DNA of 64,000 bases from Umezawaea sp049997955 (GCA_049997955.1 JAEBDY010000006.1:124001-188000), one strand, 5' to 3'; shown: positions 1 to 8,670, numbered from the stretch's first letter. Notes: generated by a model from the letters alone, not told the origin. Made by a program: numbers and translations.

Positions 1-1148
1 GCGGGGGTCCGCGGGCGGACGCTCGCGGTCTTCAGCGTTTCCAGGATCGCGTCCTTCATCGGGTACGGCTTCGCCATCTCCGGGTCGTCGTACACCGACT
101 CGATGGTCGGCGGGACGCCGTCGTTGATCGCCGCGAACTTCTGGCTCTCCGCGCTGCGCAAGCACGACACCGCTTCGAACGACTCGTCCGGGTGCTGGGT
201 GAAGCTGCTCACCGCGTAGTTGATGCCGCCGACGGTGACCTTGGCGTCGCCGCTGCCCACCGACGGGTACGGGGCCCACTTCAGGTTCTTGATGTACTCG
301 GGGTTCTTCGCGCCGGCCGCGTAGACGTACGGCCAGTTCAGCATGAAGGCCGCCTTGCCCGCCTCCATCGCGAGCCGCGCGTCGTCCTCGGCCGCGTTGG
401 AGAACGACGGGTCGACCACGTCGGACGTCGCGAACTTCTTCAGCGTCTCCAACGCCTTCACGGCGCCTTCGTCGACGACGGCCTTGGTGCCGTTCTCGTC
501 GAGGATCTTGCCGCCCGCGGAGTTGACCAGGGTGTTGAAGAGGACGACCAGGCCCTCGTACTGCTTGCCCTGGCCCTCGATGAGCCCCGGCTTGCCCTGG
601 GCCTTGAGGTCCTCCGCCATCTGGATCATCTCGTCCCAGGTCTTCGGCGGTGTGGGCACCAGGTCGCCCCGGTACCAGAGGAGCTGGACGTTCGTGTTGT
701 CCGGAGCGCCGTAGAGCTTGCCCTCGTAGCTCGCGGTCTCCAACGGGGTCCGGAGCGTCCCTTCCTCCACATCGGACTTCGCCGACCCGGTGAACTCCTT
801 GATCCAGCCCGCCTTGGCCAGCTCCGCCGTCCACGTGACGTCGAGCCCCAGGACGTCCATGCTGGTGTCCTCGGCGGCCAGTCGCCGCACCATCTGCTCA
901 CGCTGGCCGTCCGCTTCGCGGGGCAGCTTGTGGTAGACGATGTCGTAACGACCGGCGGCCTTCGAGTTGCACTGGTCGACGATCTTTTGAAAACTCTCCT
1001 GCGGGTACTTGTACACGTTGATCGTGAGTCCGCCATCGCTGGACCCGCATGCCACGAGCACCGGAGCCGCGACGATCGCGGCCCCCAGAGCCGCGGCGAT
1101 CCGATGGCGTGGTTTTCGGCTACGACCTGACCGGTCGACGTCCCTCAT
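1..1148 (-). CDS. lpqY: Sugar-binding lipoprotein of an ABC importer, LpqY-like (C-terminus cut by window edge)
   Basis: Family 1 extracellular solute-binding protein, anchored outside the membrane and delivering a sugar to an ABC permease. In mycobacteria the LpqY-SugABC system recycles trehalose. About 382 codons are visible, starting at ATG 1146-1148. The N-terminus is basic (RSGRSRKPRHR), then hydrophobic, and ends in the lipobox LVAC with Cys at residue 34. The mature part opens with a β-strand (LTINVYKYPQE) typical of the fold and carries NTNVQLLWYRGDLVPTPP and AAFMLNWPYV segments usual in this family. The permease genes would lie beyond base 1. The trehalose assignment rests on resemblance and on the M. 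tuberculosis-like gene order, so another sugar is possible. Confidence 0.75.
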   Translation of the reverse strand, partial: MRDVDRSGRSRKPRHRIAAALGAAIVAAPVLVACGSSDGGLTINVYKYPQESFQKIVDQCNSKAAGRYDIVYHKLPREADGQREQMVRRLAAEDTSMDVLGLDVTWTAELAKAGWIKEFTGSAKSDVEEGTLRTPLETASYEGKLYGAPDNTNVQLLWYRGDLVPTPPKTWDEMIQMAEDLKAQGKPGLIEGQGKQYEGLVVLFNTLVNSAGGKILDENGTKAVVDEGAVKALETLKKFATSDVVDPSFSNAAEDDARLAMEAGKAAFMLNWPYVYAAGAKNPEYIKNLKWAPYPSVGSGDAKVTVGGINYAVSSFTQHPDESFEAVSCLRSAESQKFAAINDGVPPTIESVYDDPEMAKPYPMKDAILETLKTASVRPRTP

Positions 1149-1352
1149 CGGCCTTGCCTCCTTCCGACAAACCACGGAGGAGCCAGACGCGCTGGGTCCG
1201 GCACCCCGTCGTGCCTCACCGACCCCGGACTGCTGACGCAGCCCGTGGATCCGGTGGGAGAAACGTAGGCCTGGTGATCACTTGCCGCAACCAAAGGAGG
1301 CAACGATTCAGTCGCGGGCCGAAGCTACCCGATCAAGAGTGCCGCTAAACCC

Positions 1353-1886
1353 CTAGTCTTTCGAGTCTTTCGGCCCTGCGGGACGAAGCGCGAGCCTGGC
1401 GAGCAGGTCACGGGCCTGCTCGGCGGAACGGGGCTGGCACAGCACGTCGTACCGGCCCGCGACGAGCTGGCTCGCCGACTGGAAGTCGCGCTTGCCTCGC
1501 GCCGAGGCGTAGCCGACGGCGGCGAACACGAGCCCGAAGACCACACCTATGGTGAGGCCGACCAGGATCGGCCCGGCGCTCGCGCCCCCGCTGCTGTTGA
1601 ACAGGCTGAGCAGAACACCGACGAACAGGCCGAACCACGCGCCGGACGCGGCGCCCGTGCCGAGGACGCGCCCCCAAGTGAGACGGCCCGTCACCCGCTC
1701 GACGAGCATCAGGTCGACGCCCACGATCGTGACGTCCTGGACGGTGAACGCGCCGTCGGCCAGGAAGTCGACCGCGCGCTGGGCCTCCTCGTAGGTGGCG
1801 TAGGACCCGATCGGCCAGCCGGTTGGCGGCGTGGGCAACCGGGGCGGGACCCCTGGTCGGTTCTGACCGGAGAACTGACTCGTCAA
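1353..1886 (-). CDS. General stress protein 17M-like (YflT) domain membrane protein
   Basis: Protein of about 177 residues, unknown biochemical role. The N-terminal half holds the YflT/general-stress-17M signature (SYATYEEAQRAVDFLADGAF, then VTIVGVDLMLVERVTGRLTW). The second half has two glycine-rich membrane segments (ASGAWFGLFVGVLLSLF and ILVGLTIGVVFGLVFAAVG), followed by a soluble tail with YDVLCQP. TTG at 1884-1886 is preferred as start because GAGGTGG lies at good distance upstream; GTG 1893-1895 is the alternative. A protein of this type sits beside lpqY in M. tuberculosis (recalled as Rv1234). Such proteins are often mis-named magnesium transporters. Confidence 0.75.
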   Translation of the reverse strand: MTSQFSGQNRPGVPPRLPTPPTGWPIGSYATYEEAQRAVDFLADGAFTVQDVTIVGVDLMLVERVTGRLTWGRVLGTGAASGAWFGLFVGVLLSLFNSSGGASAGPILVGLTIGVVFGLVFAAVGYASARGKRDFQSASQLVAGRYDVLCQPRSAEQARDLLARLALRPAGPKDSKD

Positions 1887-1983
1887 GGTGACCACCTCTT
1901 CGCGGTGCTGATCACCCCATCCTGCCAAGGCGGGTCGGGCGGTGCGAAGCGGGTTCGCCGAACTCGACGCGATCGTGACCGGT

Positions 1984-3180
1984 TCAGCCCCGCGACCGGT
2001 AGTCCCGCAGCAGCCCGCGGCTGATGATCGTCTTCTGGATCTCGCTGGTGCCCTCGCCGATCAGCAGGAACGGCGCCTCGCGCATCAGCCGCTCGATCTC
2101 GTACTCCTTCGAGTACCCGTAGCCGCCGTGGATGCGGAACGCCTCCTGGGTGACCTCGGCGCAGAACTCGGAGGCGATCAGCTTCGCCATGCCCGCCTCG
2201 ACGTCGTTGCGCGCGCCGGAGTCCTTGAGCCGGGCGGCGTTCACCATCATCAGGTGCGCGGCCTCCACCTTGGTGGCCATCTCGGCGAGCTTGAAGGCGA
2301 TCGCCTGGTGCTCGACGATCGCCTTGCCGAACGCCTTGCGCTGCTGCGAGTACTCGATGGCCAACTCGAACGCCCGGATGGCGATGCCGCAGGCCCGCGC
2401 GGCCACGTTGACCCGACCGACCTCGACGCCGTCCATCATCTGCCGGAAGCCCTGCCCGGTCTCCCCGCCGAGCACCTGCTCCGGGCTGATGCGGAAGCCG
2501 TCGAACACCATCTCGGTGGTGTCGACGCCCTTGTAGCCCATCTTGTCGATCTTGCCGGGGATGGTCAGCCCCGGAGCGACCTCGCCGAAGCCCTCCGGCT
2601 TCTCCACCAGGAACGTGGTGAGGTTCCTGTGCGGCTTCTCGGCACCCTCGTCGGTCTTCACCAGCACCGCGGTCAGGTTCGAGCTGCCACCGTTGGTCAG
2701 CCACATCTTCTGCCCGTTGATCACGTAGTCGTCGCCGTCGCGCGTGGCGCGCGTGCGGATCGCGGCGACGTCGGACCCCAGCTCGGGCTCGGACATGGAG
2801 AACGACCCGCGCACCTCGCCGGTGGCCATGCGCGGCAGGTACGCGGCCTTCTGCGCCTCGGTGCCGTGCTGCTTCAGCATGTGCGCCACGATGAAGTGGG
2901 TGTTGATCACCCCGGACACGCTCATCCACCCGCGCGCGATCTGCTCGACCACCAGCGCGTAGGTCAGCAACGACTCCCCGAGACCACCGAACTCCTCGGG
3001 GATGGTGAGCCCGAACAGGCCCATCTCCTTCATGCCCTCGACGATGTCCGCCGGGTAGGTGTCGCCGTGCTCCAGCGCCTGGGCGTGGGGGATGATCTCC
3101 TTGTCCACGAAGGTCCGGACGGTCGACAGGATCTCGTCCTGGATGTCCGTGAGTCCAGCGGTCTGGGCCAGGCGCGCCAT
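1984..3180 (-). CDS. Acyl-CoA dehydrogenase
   Basis: FAD-dependent α,β-dehydrogenation of an acyl-CoA in the cytoplasm. The 398 residues match the usual family length. Domain order is N-terminal helical (EILSTVRTFVDKEIIPHA), middle β with FSMSEPELGSDVAAIRT and KMWLTNG, and C-terminal helical with RIHGGYGYSKEYEIERLMRE followed by GEGTSEIQKTI, whose Glu is the usual catalytic base position. ATG 3178-3180 is chosen because GAAGGGAAAG precedes it at 4-5 nt. The substrate cannot be read from sequence; the neighbouring CitE-type lyase suggests a branched or dicarboxylic acyl-CoA route. Confidence 0.92.
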   Translation of the reverse strand: MARLAQTAGLTDIQDEILSTVRTFVDKEIIPHAQALEHGDTYPADIVEGMKEMGLFGLTIPEEFGGLGESLLTYALVVEQIARGWMSVSGVINTHFIVAHMLKQHGTEAQKAAYLPRMATGEVRGSFSMSEPELGSDVAAIRTRATRDGDDYVINGQKMWLTNGGSSNLTAVLVKTDEGAEKPHRNLTTFLVEKPEGFGEVAPGLTIPGKIDKMGYKGVDTTEMVFDGFRISPEQVLGGETGQGFRQMMDGVEVGRVNVAARACGIAIRAFELAIEYSQQRKAFGKAIVEHQAIAFKLAEMATKVEAAHLMMVNAARLKDSGARNDVEAGMAKLIASEFCAEVTQEAFRIHGGYGYSKEYEIERLMREAPFLLIGEGTSEIQKTIISRGLLRDYRSRG

Positions 3181-3298
3181 CGCACTTTCCCTTCGTAGCC
3201 TTGGGTTACCGGTGAGTATGGCCCGGTTAACGCTCGTTCGCGCCGCGAAGGTGGTCCACCACACGCCCTGAACCGAAACAGCGCCACCCACCACCACT

Positions 3299-3475
3299 TC
3301 AGGCGGTGAAGATCTCCAAAGCCCCACCGCAGTGACGGCACTCGTCGGCGAAGACGTGGACATCGGCGGAGCACCCCGGGCAGACGCGCATGCTCCGCTC
3401 CAGCAGGTCGTCCTGGGGACGCCGCCGGAACAACCTCAACCCCGGGCGGCCTTCCGCGTTACGTGAACGTGACAT
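3299..3475 (-). CDS. 58-residue zinc-ribbon protein
   Basis: Small reading frame starting MSRSRNAEGRPG and ending ALEIFTA. It contains two knuckles, CPGC and CRHC, 13 residues apart (Cys 32, 35, 46, 49), the spacing of a zinc ribbon. The N-terminal 30 residues are basic. It lies between the acyl-CoA dehydrogenase and the CitE-type lyase on the same strand. No precise family was recognised; it could bind nucleic acid or act as a partner of a larger enzyme. Confidence 0.6.
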   Translation of the reverse strand: MSRSRNAEGRPGLRLFRRRPQDDLLERSMRVCPGCSADVHVFADECRHCGGALEIFTA

Positions 3476-3607
3476 GTCGGCAGCATGCGCAGCACCGACC
3501 CCGAGATCGCCAGTCCAGACCCCGTTTTGTGCCCCGACTCACCACCGCGGACACACCCCGCGACGACCGGTCACCCGCGTGTGACCACTGCGCCACAACG
3601 ACTAACA

Positions 3608-3642
3608 CCCGTTCCGGGCCCGGAACGCGGACCCGGAACGGG
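3608..3642 (-). terminator. Hairpin terminator after the CitE-type lyase
   Basis: An 11-bp perfect stem, CCCGTTCCGGG against CCCGGAACGGG with a 13-nt loop, starts 6 nt past the stop of the lyase gene. In the minus direction it is followed by TGTTAGT, a weak U-tract. Confidence 0.6.
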
Positions 3643-3648
3643 GAGTTC

Positions 3649-4608
3649 TCAGCTCTCCGGCGGCGTCCACGGGGACTGGCGGGTCATCCCGGCGGCACGC
3701 CCCTTGGACGAGATCACCAACGCCATCTTCCGGGACGCCTCGTCGATCATCTCGTCGCCGAGCATCACCGCGCCCCGGCGCCCACCGGCCTCGGACGTGA
3801 AGTGCGAGTACGCGTCCAGGATGTTCTCGGCGTGCTCGTAGTCCTCCTGCAACGGGCTGTACGTCTCGTTGGCCGCGTCGATCTGGCCGGGGTGCAGCAC
3901 CCACTTCCCGTCGAACCCGAGGGCGGCGGACCGCCCGGCCACCCGCCGGAAGCCGTCCACGTCCCGGATCTGCAGGTACGGCCCGTCGACGGCCTGCAGG
4001 TCGTTGGCCCGAGCCGCCATCAGGATCTGCATCAGGATGTAGTGGTAGGCGTCCCCCACGTCGTACCCGGGAGGCTGCTCCCCGACCACGAGCGACTTCA
4101 TGTTGATGCTCGCCATGAAGTCCGCGGGCCCGAAGATGATCGTCTCGACCCGAGGGGACGCGGTCGCGATCGCGTTGACGTTCACCAGCCCCTGGGCGTT
4201 CTCGATCTGCGCCTCGATCCCGATGCGGCCGACCTCGTACCCCATCGTCTTCTCGATCTGCGTCAGCAGCAGGTCGAGGGCGTGCACCTGGGCGGCCGTC
4301 TGCACCTTCGGCAGCATGACGCAGTCGAGGTTGGCGCCCGCGCCTTCGACGACCTCGGTCACGTCCCGGTAGGTCCACTCGGTGGTCCAGTCGTTGACCC
4401 GCACGACACGGGCCTTCGCACCCCAGCCGCCCTCGTTGAGCGAGGCCACGATCGTCTTGCGGGCGTCCGGCTTCGCCAGCGGGGCGCAGGCGTCCTCCAG
4501 GTCCAGGAAGACCTGGTCCGCGGGCAACGTGCGCGCCTTGTCGATCATCTTCTGGCTCGACCCCGGAACCGCGAGGCAGGAGCGACGGGGACGCTGCTGA
4601 TCGACCAC
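3649..4608 (-). CDS. HpcH/HpaI aldolase family lyase (CitE / malyl-CoA lyase type)
   Basis: TIM-barrel lyase that splits a 3-hydroxy-dicarboxyl-CoA such as L-malyl-CoA or β-methylmalyl-CoA, Mg-dependent and cytoplasmic. It has 319 residues, the normal size. Visible motifs are AVPGSSQKMIDKA near residue 14, VFLDLEDA near 33 (acidic metal ligands), GIEAQIENAQGL near 129 (catalytic Glu) and FGPADFMAS near 159 (Asp). The acyl-CoA dehydrogenase is downstream on the same strand. Genes of this family are often annotated citE although no citrate lyase complex is present. Mcl activity is inferred from length and motifs. Confidence 0.85.
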   Translation of the reverse strand: MVDQQRPRRSCLAVPGSSQKMIDKARTLPADQVFLDLEDACAPLAKPDARKTIVASLNEGGWGAKARVVRVNDWTTEWTYRDVTEVVEGAGANLDCVMLPKVQTAAQVHALDLLLTQIEKTMGYEVGRIGIEAQIENAQGLVNVNAIATASPRVETIIFGPADFMASINMKSLVVGEQPPGYDVGDAYHYILMQILMAARANDLQAVDGPYLQIRDVDGFRRVAGRSAALGFDGKWVLHPGQIDAANETYSPLQEDYEHAENILDAYSHFTSEAGGRRGAVMLGDEMIDEASRKMALVISSKGRAAGMTRQSPWTPPES

Positions 4609-4723
4609 TGGGGTACCTCCTCGTACCAGCCGGTAACAACCTGTAGGCGCTCACCGTGGCACGCGCGAACTCACGCCGCCCGCCACTGAGTCCCGATTCA
4701 CAGATCCGTGGGACGCTTGATCG

Positions 4724-5056
4724 GTGGAGACAGCACAGGTCATGGACGCCGCCCTGCGCAAGGCCGCCGCCCTGTGGGTCGTGGTGCCCCCGAACCGGGG
4801 CCGACTGGTGTGGTCGCTGTGGCGCGACGGCTCCGTGTGGGTCGCCGTCGGCGGCGACCAGGAGGTCCCCGGCCTGGCGGACGGCACCGCCGTCACGATC
4901 GTCCTGCGCTCGCCGACGACGCACTCGTTCCTGCTGGAGGCACCGGCGACCGCGAGCCTGGTCGTCCCGGACGAGGAGACCGCCGCGGCGCTCCGCGCGG
5001 CCAGGTTGAACGGCCCGGCGGCGTGGACCGGGGTCTACCGGCTGGAGCTGGCGTGA
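4724..5056 (+). CDS. Hypothetical protein overlapping an APH-type kinase gene
   Basis: 110 residues from GTG 4724, family not recognised. It is β-rich, with RGRLVWSLWRDGSVWVAVGG, VPGLADGTAVTIVLRS and a C-terminal GVYRLELA, and has no signal or membrane segment. The stop overlaps the start of the next gene in a GTGA tetranucleotide, so the two are probably co-translated. A small β-barrel fold is possible but not shown. Confidence 0.7.
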   Translation: METAQVMDAALRKAAALWVVVPPNRGRLVWSLWRDGSVWVAVGGDQEVPGLADGTAVTIVLRSPTTHSFLLEAPATASLVVPDEETAAALRAARLNGPAAWTGVYRLELA

Positions 5057-5916
5057 TCACCGTCCCGAAGGGCTTCGGCAACGGCCTCGGGCGCGGCGCC
5101 CCGGAGTGGGTCGCGACGCTTCCGGAGTTGGCCGCGGAGTTCTGCGCCCGCTGGCGCCTCACCCCGGACGGCGACCTGCTGCACGGTTTCGTCGCGGTCG
5201 TCCTCCCCGTCCGCCGAGCGGACGGCACGGCGGCGGCTCTCAAGCTGACGTGGCAGGACACCGAGACCGAGCACGAGGCACTGGCGCTGGAGCTGTGGGC
5301 CGGTCGAGGAGTGGTCCGCCTCCTGGACCACGACGACGAACGCGGCGCGCTGCTGCTGGAACGCCTCGACCACACCCGCTCGCTGATGACCGCCCCGCTC
5401 GACGTGGCGGTGCGGGTGACGGGCGAACTCCTGCGCGACCTGCGCGTCCCGGCTCCGCCCCAGGTCGGCCGGATCGGCTTCCGCGACTTCGCCGCCGACA
5501 ACGCCGCCCTGGGCCACCCGGTCCCGAAACCCCTGCTGGACGCCGCGGTGGCACTGGCCCGCGACCTGGCGGCCGAGGCGGGCCGCACACTGGTCAACGG
5601 CGACCTGCACTACGGCAACGTGCTGGCGGGCGACCGCGCCCCGTGGCTGATGATCGACCCGAAACCGCTCGCGGGTGACCCCGAGTTCTGCGTGCTCCCG
5701 TTGCTGTGGAACAGGTTCCCCGAGATGGACGGCCACCGCGGGACGTGGGACCGGCTGCGGGTGCTGGCCGACGTCGCGGGTCTGGACGTCGACCGGGCGC
5801 GGGCGTGGGGGATCGTCCGGGCGGTCGAGAGTGAGCTGTGGGCGCTGCGGGCCGGGGAGGGGGAGTTCGCCGTCGTGGCCAGGGAGTTGGCGGAACGCCT
5901 CGGTCGGCGGCGGTGA
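5053..5916 (+). CDS. Aminoglycoside/hydroxyurea-type phosphotransferase
   Basis: APH(6)-like small-molecule kinase of 287 residues, normal family length, cytoplasmic. The catalytic loop is VNGDLHYGNVL (Asp and Asn), followed by the metal-binding segment WLMIDPKPLAGDPEF, both typical of the streptomycin 6-kinase/hydroxyurea phosphotransferase group. The N-lobe has ALKLTWQDTETEHEALAL. It starts at GTG 5053, overlapping the stop of the upstream gene by 4 bp. The substrate is unknown; chromosomal copies in actinomycetes often have housekeeping or self-protection roles. No mobile element is nearby. Confidence 0.82.
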   Translation: MITVPKGFGNGLGRGAPEWVATLPELAAEFCARWRLTPDGDLLHGFVAVVLPVRRADGTAAALKLTWQDTETEHEALALELWAGRGVVRLLDHDDERGALLLERLDHTRSLMTAPLDVAVRVTGELLRDLRVPAPPQVGRIGFRDFAADNAALGHPVPKPLLDAAVALARDLAAEAGRTLVNGDLHYGNVLAGDRAPWLMIDPKPLAGDPEFCVLPLLWNRFPEMDGHRGTWDRLRVLADVAGLDVDRARAWGIVRAVESELWALRAGEGEFAVVARELAERLGRRR

Positions 5917-5970
5917 GCGGGGAAGACCACAATGGATGAACCGATCTGCACGCATTCCTAGGGAAGTGAC

Positions 5971-7260
5971 TTGATCATCGATTCGACGCGGTGGAACGGT
6001 TCGCACGGGGCTTCACCCCGAAGGGTCTTCGCCGCTCAGCTGGCCGGCCTGCCGGTCTTCGGACCGGACGGCGAGTCCATCGGCAAGGCCCGCGACATCG
6101 TCATCGGACTGCGCATCGACCGGCAGCCGCCCCGAGTGCTCGGCATGGTGGTCGAGTTGACCACGCGGCAGCGCATCTTCGTGCCGATGCTGCGGGTGAA
6201 CTCGATCGAACCGAACGCCGTGACGCTGGCGACCGGGTCGGTGAGCCTGCGGAGGTTCCACCAGCGCGCCAACGAGGTGCTGGTCGTCGGGGAGCTGCTG
6301 GACGCGCGGGTGCACCTCGACTCCGGTCAGCCCGCCGTGCTCGTGGACGCCGCGATGGAGCCGACGCGCACGAAGGACTGGCGGGTGATCAAGGTCGCCG
6401 TGCGGGAGCGCACCGGGCGGCTGGCGCGGCGCGGACCGCTGCAAGTCCTGCGGTGGGAGGACATCAGCGGCGTCAGCGTGTCCGAGCTGTCCGGTCAGCC
6501 GCAGGGCGCGCAGCAGCTGCTCTCGGTCTTCGAGACCATGCGCGCGGTCGACGTGGCGACGACGTTGCACGACCTCCCGGCCAAGCGCCGGTACGAGGTC
6601 GCGGACGCGATGGACGACGAGCGGCTGGCGGACGTGATCGAGGAACTGCCGGAGGAGGACCAGAAGGACCTGCTGGCGTACCTGGACGACGAGCGCGCGG
6701 CGGACATCCTGGAGACGATGGACCCCGACGACGCGGCGGACCTCCTGGCCGAGCTGTCCGAGGTCGACAAGGACCGGCTGCTCGGGCTGATGGAGCCGGA
6801 GGAGTCCGAGCCGGTGAAGCGGTTGCTGGAGTACAAGTTCGACACCGCGGGCGGCCTGATGACGCCCGAGCCGGTCGTCCTCGCGCCGGACGCGACGGTC
6901 GCGGAGGCGCTGGCCCGCGTCCGCAACCCCGACCTGACGCCCGCGCTGGCCAGCATGGTGTTCGTCTGCCGCGCGCCGACCGCGACGCCGACCGGCCGCT
7001 ACCTCGGTAGCGTGCACATCCAGCGGCTTCTGCGCGAACCGCCGTTCGACCTCGTCGCGGGCGTCCTGGACAACGACCTCGCCCGCCTGTCGCCGACGGC
7101 GTCGCTGGCCGAGGTCACCCGCTACTTCGCCGCCTACAACCTGGTCTGCGCTCCCGTCGTGGACGACGCCGACCACCTGCTGGGCGCCGTCACCGTCGAC
7201 GACGTGCTCGACCACCTGCTGCCGGACAACTGGCGCGAAACGGGGCTCACCCATGCCTGA
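5971..7260 (+). CDS. PRC-barrel / MgtE-N / CBS protein without channel domain
   Basis: 429-residue soluble protein. The N-terminus is a PRC-barrel (AAQLAGLPVFGPDGESIGKA, residues about 22-80). A MgtE intracellular N domain follows (about 200-300, repeats such as ADAMDDERLADVIEELPEED and DDERAADILETMDPDDAADL), then two CBS units ending in GAVTVDDVLDHLLP. The five membrane helices of a real MgtE channel are absent, so it cannot transport Mg2+ itself and may sense it. TTG 5971 is preceded by AGGGAAGTGAC. It overlaps the DUF1003 gene by 8 bp, an arrangement also recalled from mycobacteria (Rv1232c region). Confidence 0.85.
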   Translation: MIIDSTRWNGSHGASPRRVFAAQLAGLPVFGPDGESIGKARDIVIGLRIDRQPPRVLGMVVELTTRQRIFVPMLRVNSIEPNAVTLATGSVSLRRFHQRANEVLVVGELLDARVHLDSGQPAVLVDAAMEPTRTKDWRVIKVAVRERTGRLARRGPLQVLRWEDISGVSVSELSGQPQGAQQLLSVFETMRAVDVATTLHDLPAKRRYEVADAMDDERLADVIEELPEEDQKDLLAYLDDERAADILETMDPDDAADLLAELSEVDKDRLLGLMEPEESEPVKRLLEYKFDTAGGLMTPEPVVLAPDATVAEALARVRNPDLTPALASMVFVCRAPTATPTGRYLGSVHIQRLLREPPFDLVAGVLDNDLARLSPTASLAEVTRYFAAYNLVCAPVVDDADHLLGAVTVDDVLDHLLPDNWRETGLTHA

Positions 7261-7786
7261 CCTGCCACCCGGCCGTCGCCTCGACCAGCCGAAGCGGACC
7301 GCCAGGTTCCGGCTCGCCATCGACCCGGAGGCGTTCGGCCGCGTCTCGGAACGGCTCGCGCGCTTCCTCGGGACGGGCAAGTTCCTGTTCTGGCAGTCGC
7401 TCCTGGTGGTCGCGTGGATCGCGGTGAACCTGTTCGCCGTGACGCTGCGCTGGGACCCGTACCCGTTCATCCTGCTGAACCTGGCGTTCTCCACCCAGGC
7501 CGCCTACGCCGCGCCGCTGATCCTGCTCGCGCAGAACCGGCAGGACGACCGCGACCGCGTCTCGCTGGAGGAGGACCGCGCCAGGTCCGCCCAGACCAAG
7601 GCGGACACCGAGTTCCTGGCTCGGGAGCTGGCGGCGGTCCGGCTGGCGCTCGGCGAGGTCGCCACCCGCGACTTCCTCCGCACCGAACTGGACCGGGTTT
7701 TCCGCGAGAACGCCAAGCAGCGCCGCAAGAAGTCGACACCGGAACTGATCAGGGACGACCCGCGCTGGGACGACGTCCCGTCATGA
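7253..7786 (+). CDS. DUF1003 membrane protein
   Basis: 177 residues. Two membrane segments (FWQSLLVVAWIAVNLFAV and PFILLNLAFSTQAAYAAPLIL, residues about 43-85) with the conserved PYPFILLNLAFS turn define DUF1003. A charged coiled-coil-prone tail follows (QDDRDRVSLEEDRARSAQTK). It overlaps the MgtE-like gene, suggesting one membrane-associated complex, perhaps Mg2+-related (inference). Its last 6 bases overlap the end of the convergent Nudix gene. Confidence 0.85.
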   Translation: MPDLPPGRRLDQPKRTARFRLAIDPEAFGRVSERLARFLGTGKFLFWQSLLVVAWIAVNLFAVTLRWDPYPFILLNLAFSTQAAYAAPLILLAQNRQDDRDRVSLEEDRARSAQTKADTEFLARELAAVRLALGEVATRDFLRTELDRVFRENAKQRRKKSTPELIRDDPRWDDVPS

Positions 7787-8188
7787 CACCAGGTCGGCCG
7801 ACACCAGATCGGCCAGCAGCCGGTGGATCGCGGGCGCCGTCTCCGGGTGCGCGGCGTACTCGGCGGCCGTGACGAGCCGCACCTCCGCGATCTCCCCGCT
7901 GGCCACCGGCTGCCCGTCGAGGTCGCCGGTGAAGCAGGCCATGTCCACCAGCGTGTCCGGTCCCTCGCCGTAGGCGGGTTCCAGGTACCGGTTGTGCTCG
8001 GCCACGTCGCGGAGCCCGACGCCGAGCTCCTCCAGCACCTCGCGGTGCAGCGCCTGCACGGGTGTCTCCCCCGGTTCGAGCTTCCCGCCCGGCAGGTAGA
8101 ACGCCCCCTTCGTGCGGGAACGCACCACCAGCAGCCGCCCGTCCCGCACGTGCACGAGTCCGACCACCGAGATGACCGGCGCGGTCAC
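7781..8188 (-). CDS. Nudix hydrolase
   Basis: 135-residue pyrophosphohydrolase with a complete Nudix box, GGKLEPGETPVQALHREV followed by LEELGV, at about residues 32-55. The compact size fits a MutT/ADP-ribose-type enzyme; the substrate is unknown. GTG 8186-8188 overlaps the stop of the upstream MarR gene (GTGA), so the two are one operon. Its 3' end overlaps the convergent DUF1003 gene by 6 bp. Confidence 0.85.
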   Translation of the reverse strand: MTAPVISVVGLVHVRDGRLLVVRSRTKGAFYLPGGKLEPGETPVQALHREVLEELGVGLRDVAEHNRYLEPAYGEGPDTLVDMACFTGDLDGQPVASGEIAEVRLVTAAEYAAHPETAPAIHRLLADLVSADLVS

Positions 8189-8670
8189 GCGTTCTCCTCC
8201 GCGAGCCTGCGGCACGTCAGGCCGAACGCCCCGAGCTCGGCGTCCTCGAACCCCTCGGCGAAGTGCTTGGCCACTCCGGCCAGGTGCGTGCCGGAAGCCA
8301 TGCGAAGCCGTTCCAGCCCAGCCGGTGTCAGCACCGCGACGATGCCCCGCCCGTCACCGTCCGCCCGTTCCCGCCCGACCAGACCAGCCCGCTCCAACCG
8401 GTCCACGAGCCGTGTCACCCCCGACCGGGACAGCAGGACGGCGTCGGCCAACTCGGTCATGCGCAGCCGGTGTTGCGGCGCTTCGGCCAATTGGACCAGC
8501 ACGTCGTAGGCGGCGAGGGATAAGCGCTGCTCAGCGATCAACTCGGCCTCAAGAGTCCGAGTGATGCGGGCATGAGCGCGGAGGAACGATTGCCACACCA
8601 CTAGCTCGACGTGGTTGGGCAACCGGGAACTACCCGTTTCCGGCACGAAGTCGGATGTTACGGAAAGCAC
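8185..8670 (-). CDS. MarR-family transcriptional regulator
   Basis: 161-residue winged-helix repressor. The DNA-binding part is RMTELADAVLLSRSGVTRLV followed by the wing ERADGDGRGIVAVLTPAG. N- and C-terminal helices (VVWQSFLRAHARITRTLEAE, GAFGLTCRRLAEENA) form the dimer interface. GTG 8668-8670 is chosen because AGGTGG lies 6 nt upstream. It is translationally coupled to the Nudix gene and divergent from mrp; a ligand cannot be inferred. Confidence 0.88.
   Translation of the reverse strand: MLSVTSDFVPETGSSRLPNHVELVVWQSFLRAHARITRTLEAELIAEQRLSLAAYDVLVQLAEAPQHRLRMTELADAVLLSRSGVTRLVDRLERAGLVGRERADGDGRGIVAVLTPAGLERLRMASGTHLAGVAKHFAEGFEDAELGAFGLTCRRLAEENA

Noticed and set aside
1149..1352. LacI-type operator upstream of lpqY
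   Set aside because: TTGCC and GGCAA occur near 1282-1304 but 12 nt apart, without further symmetry; too weak to call.
5053..5916. Acquired aminoglycoside-resistance island
   Set aside because: No integrase, transposase or composition change surrounds the kinase; it looks like an ordinary chromosomal gene.
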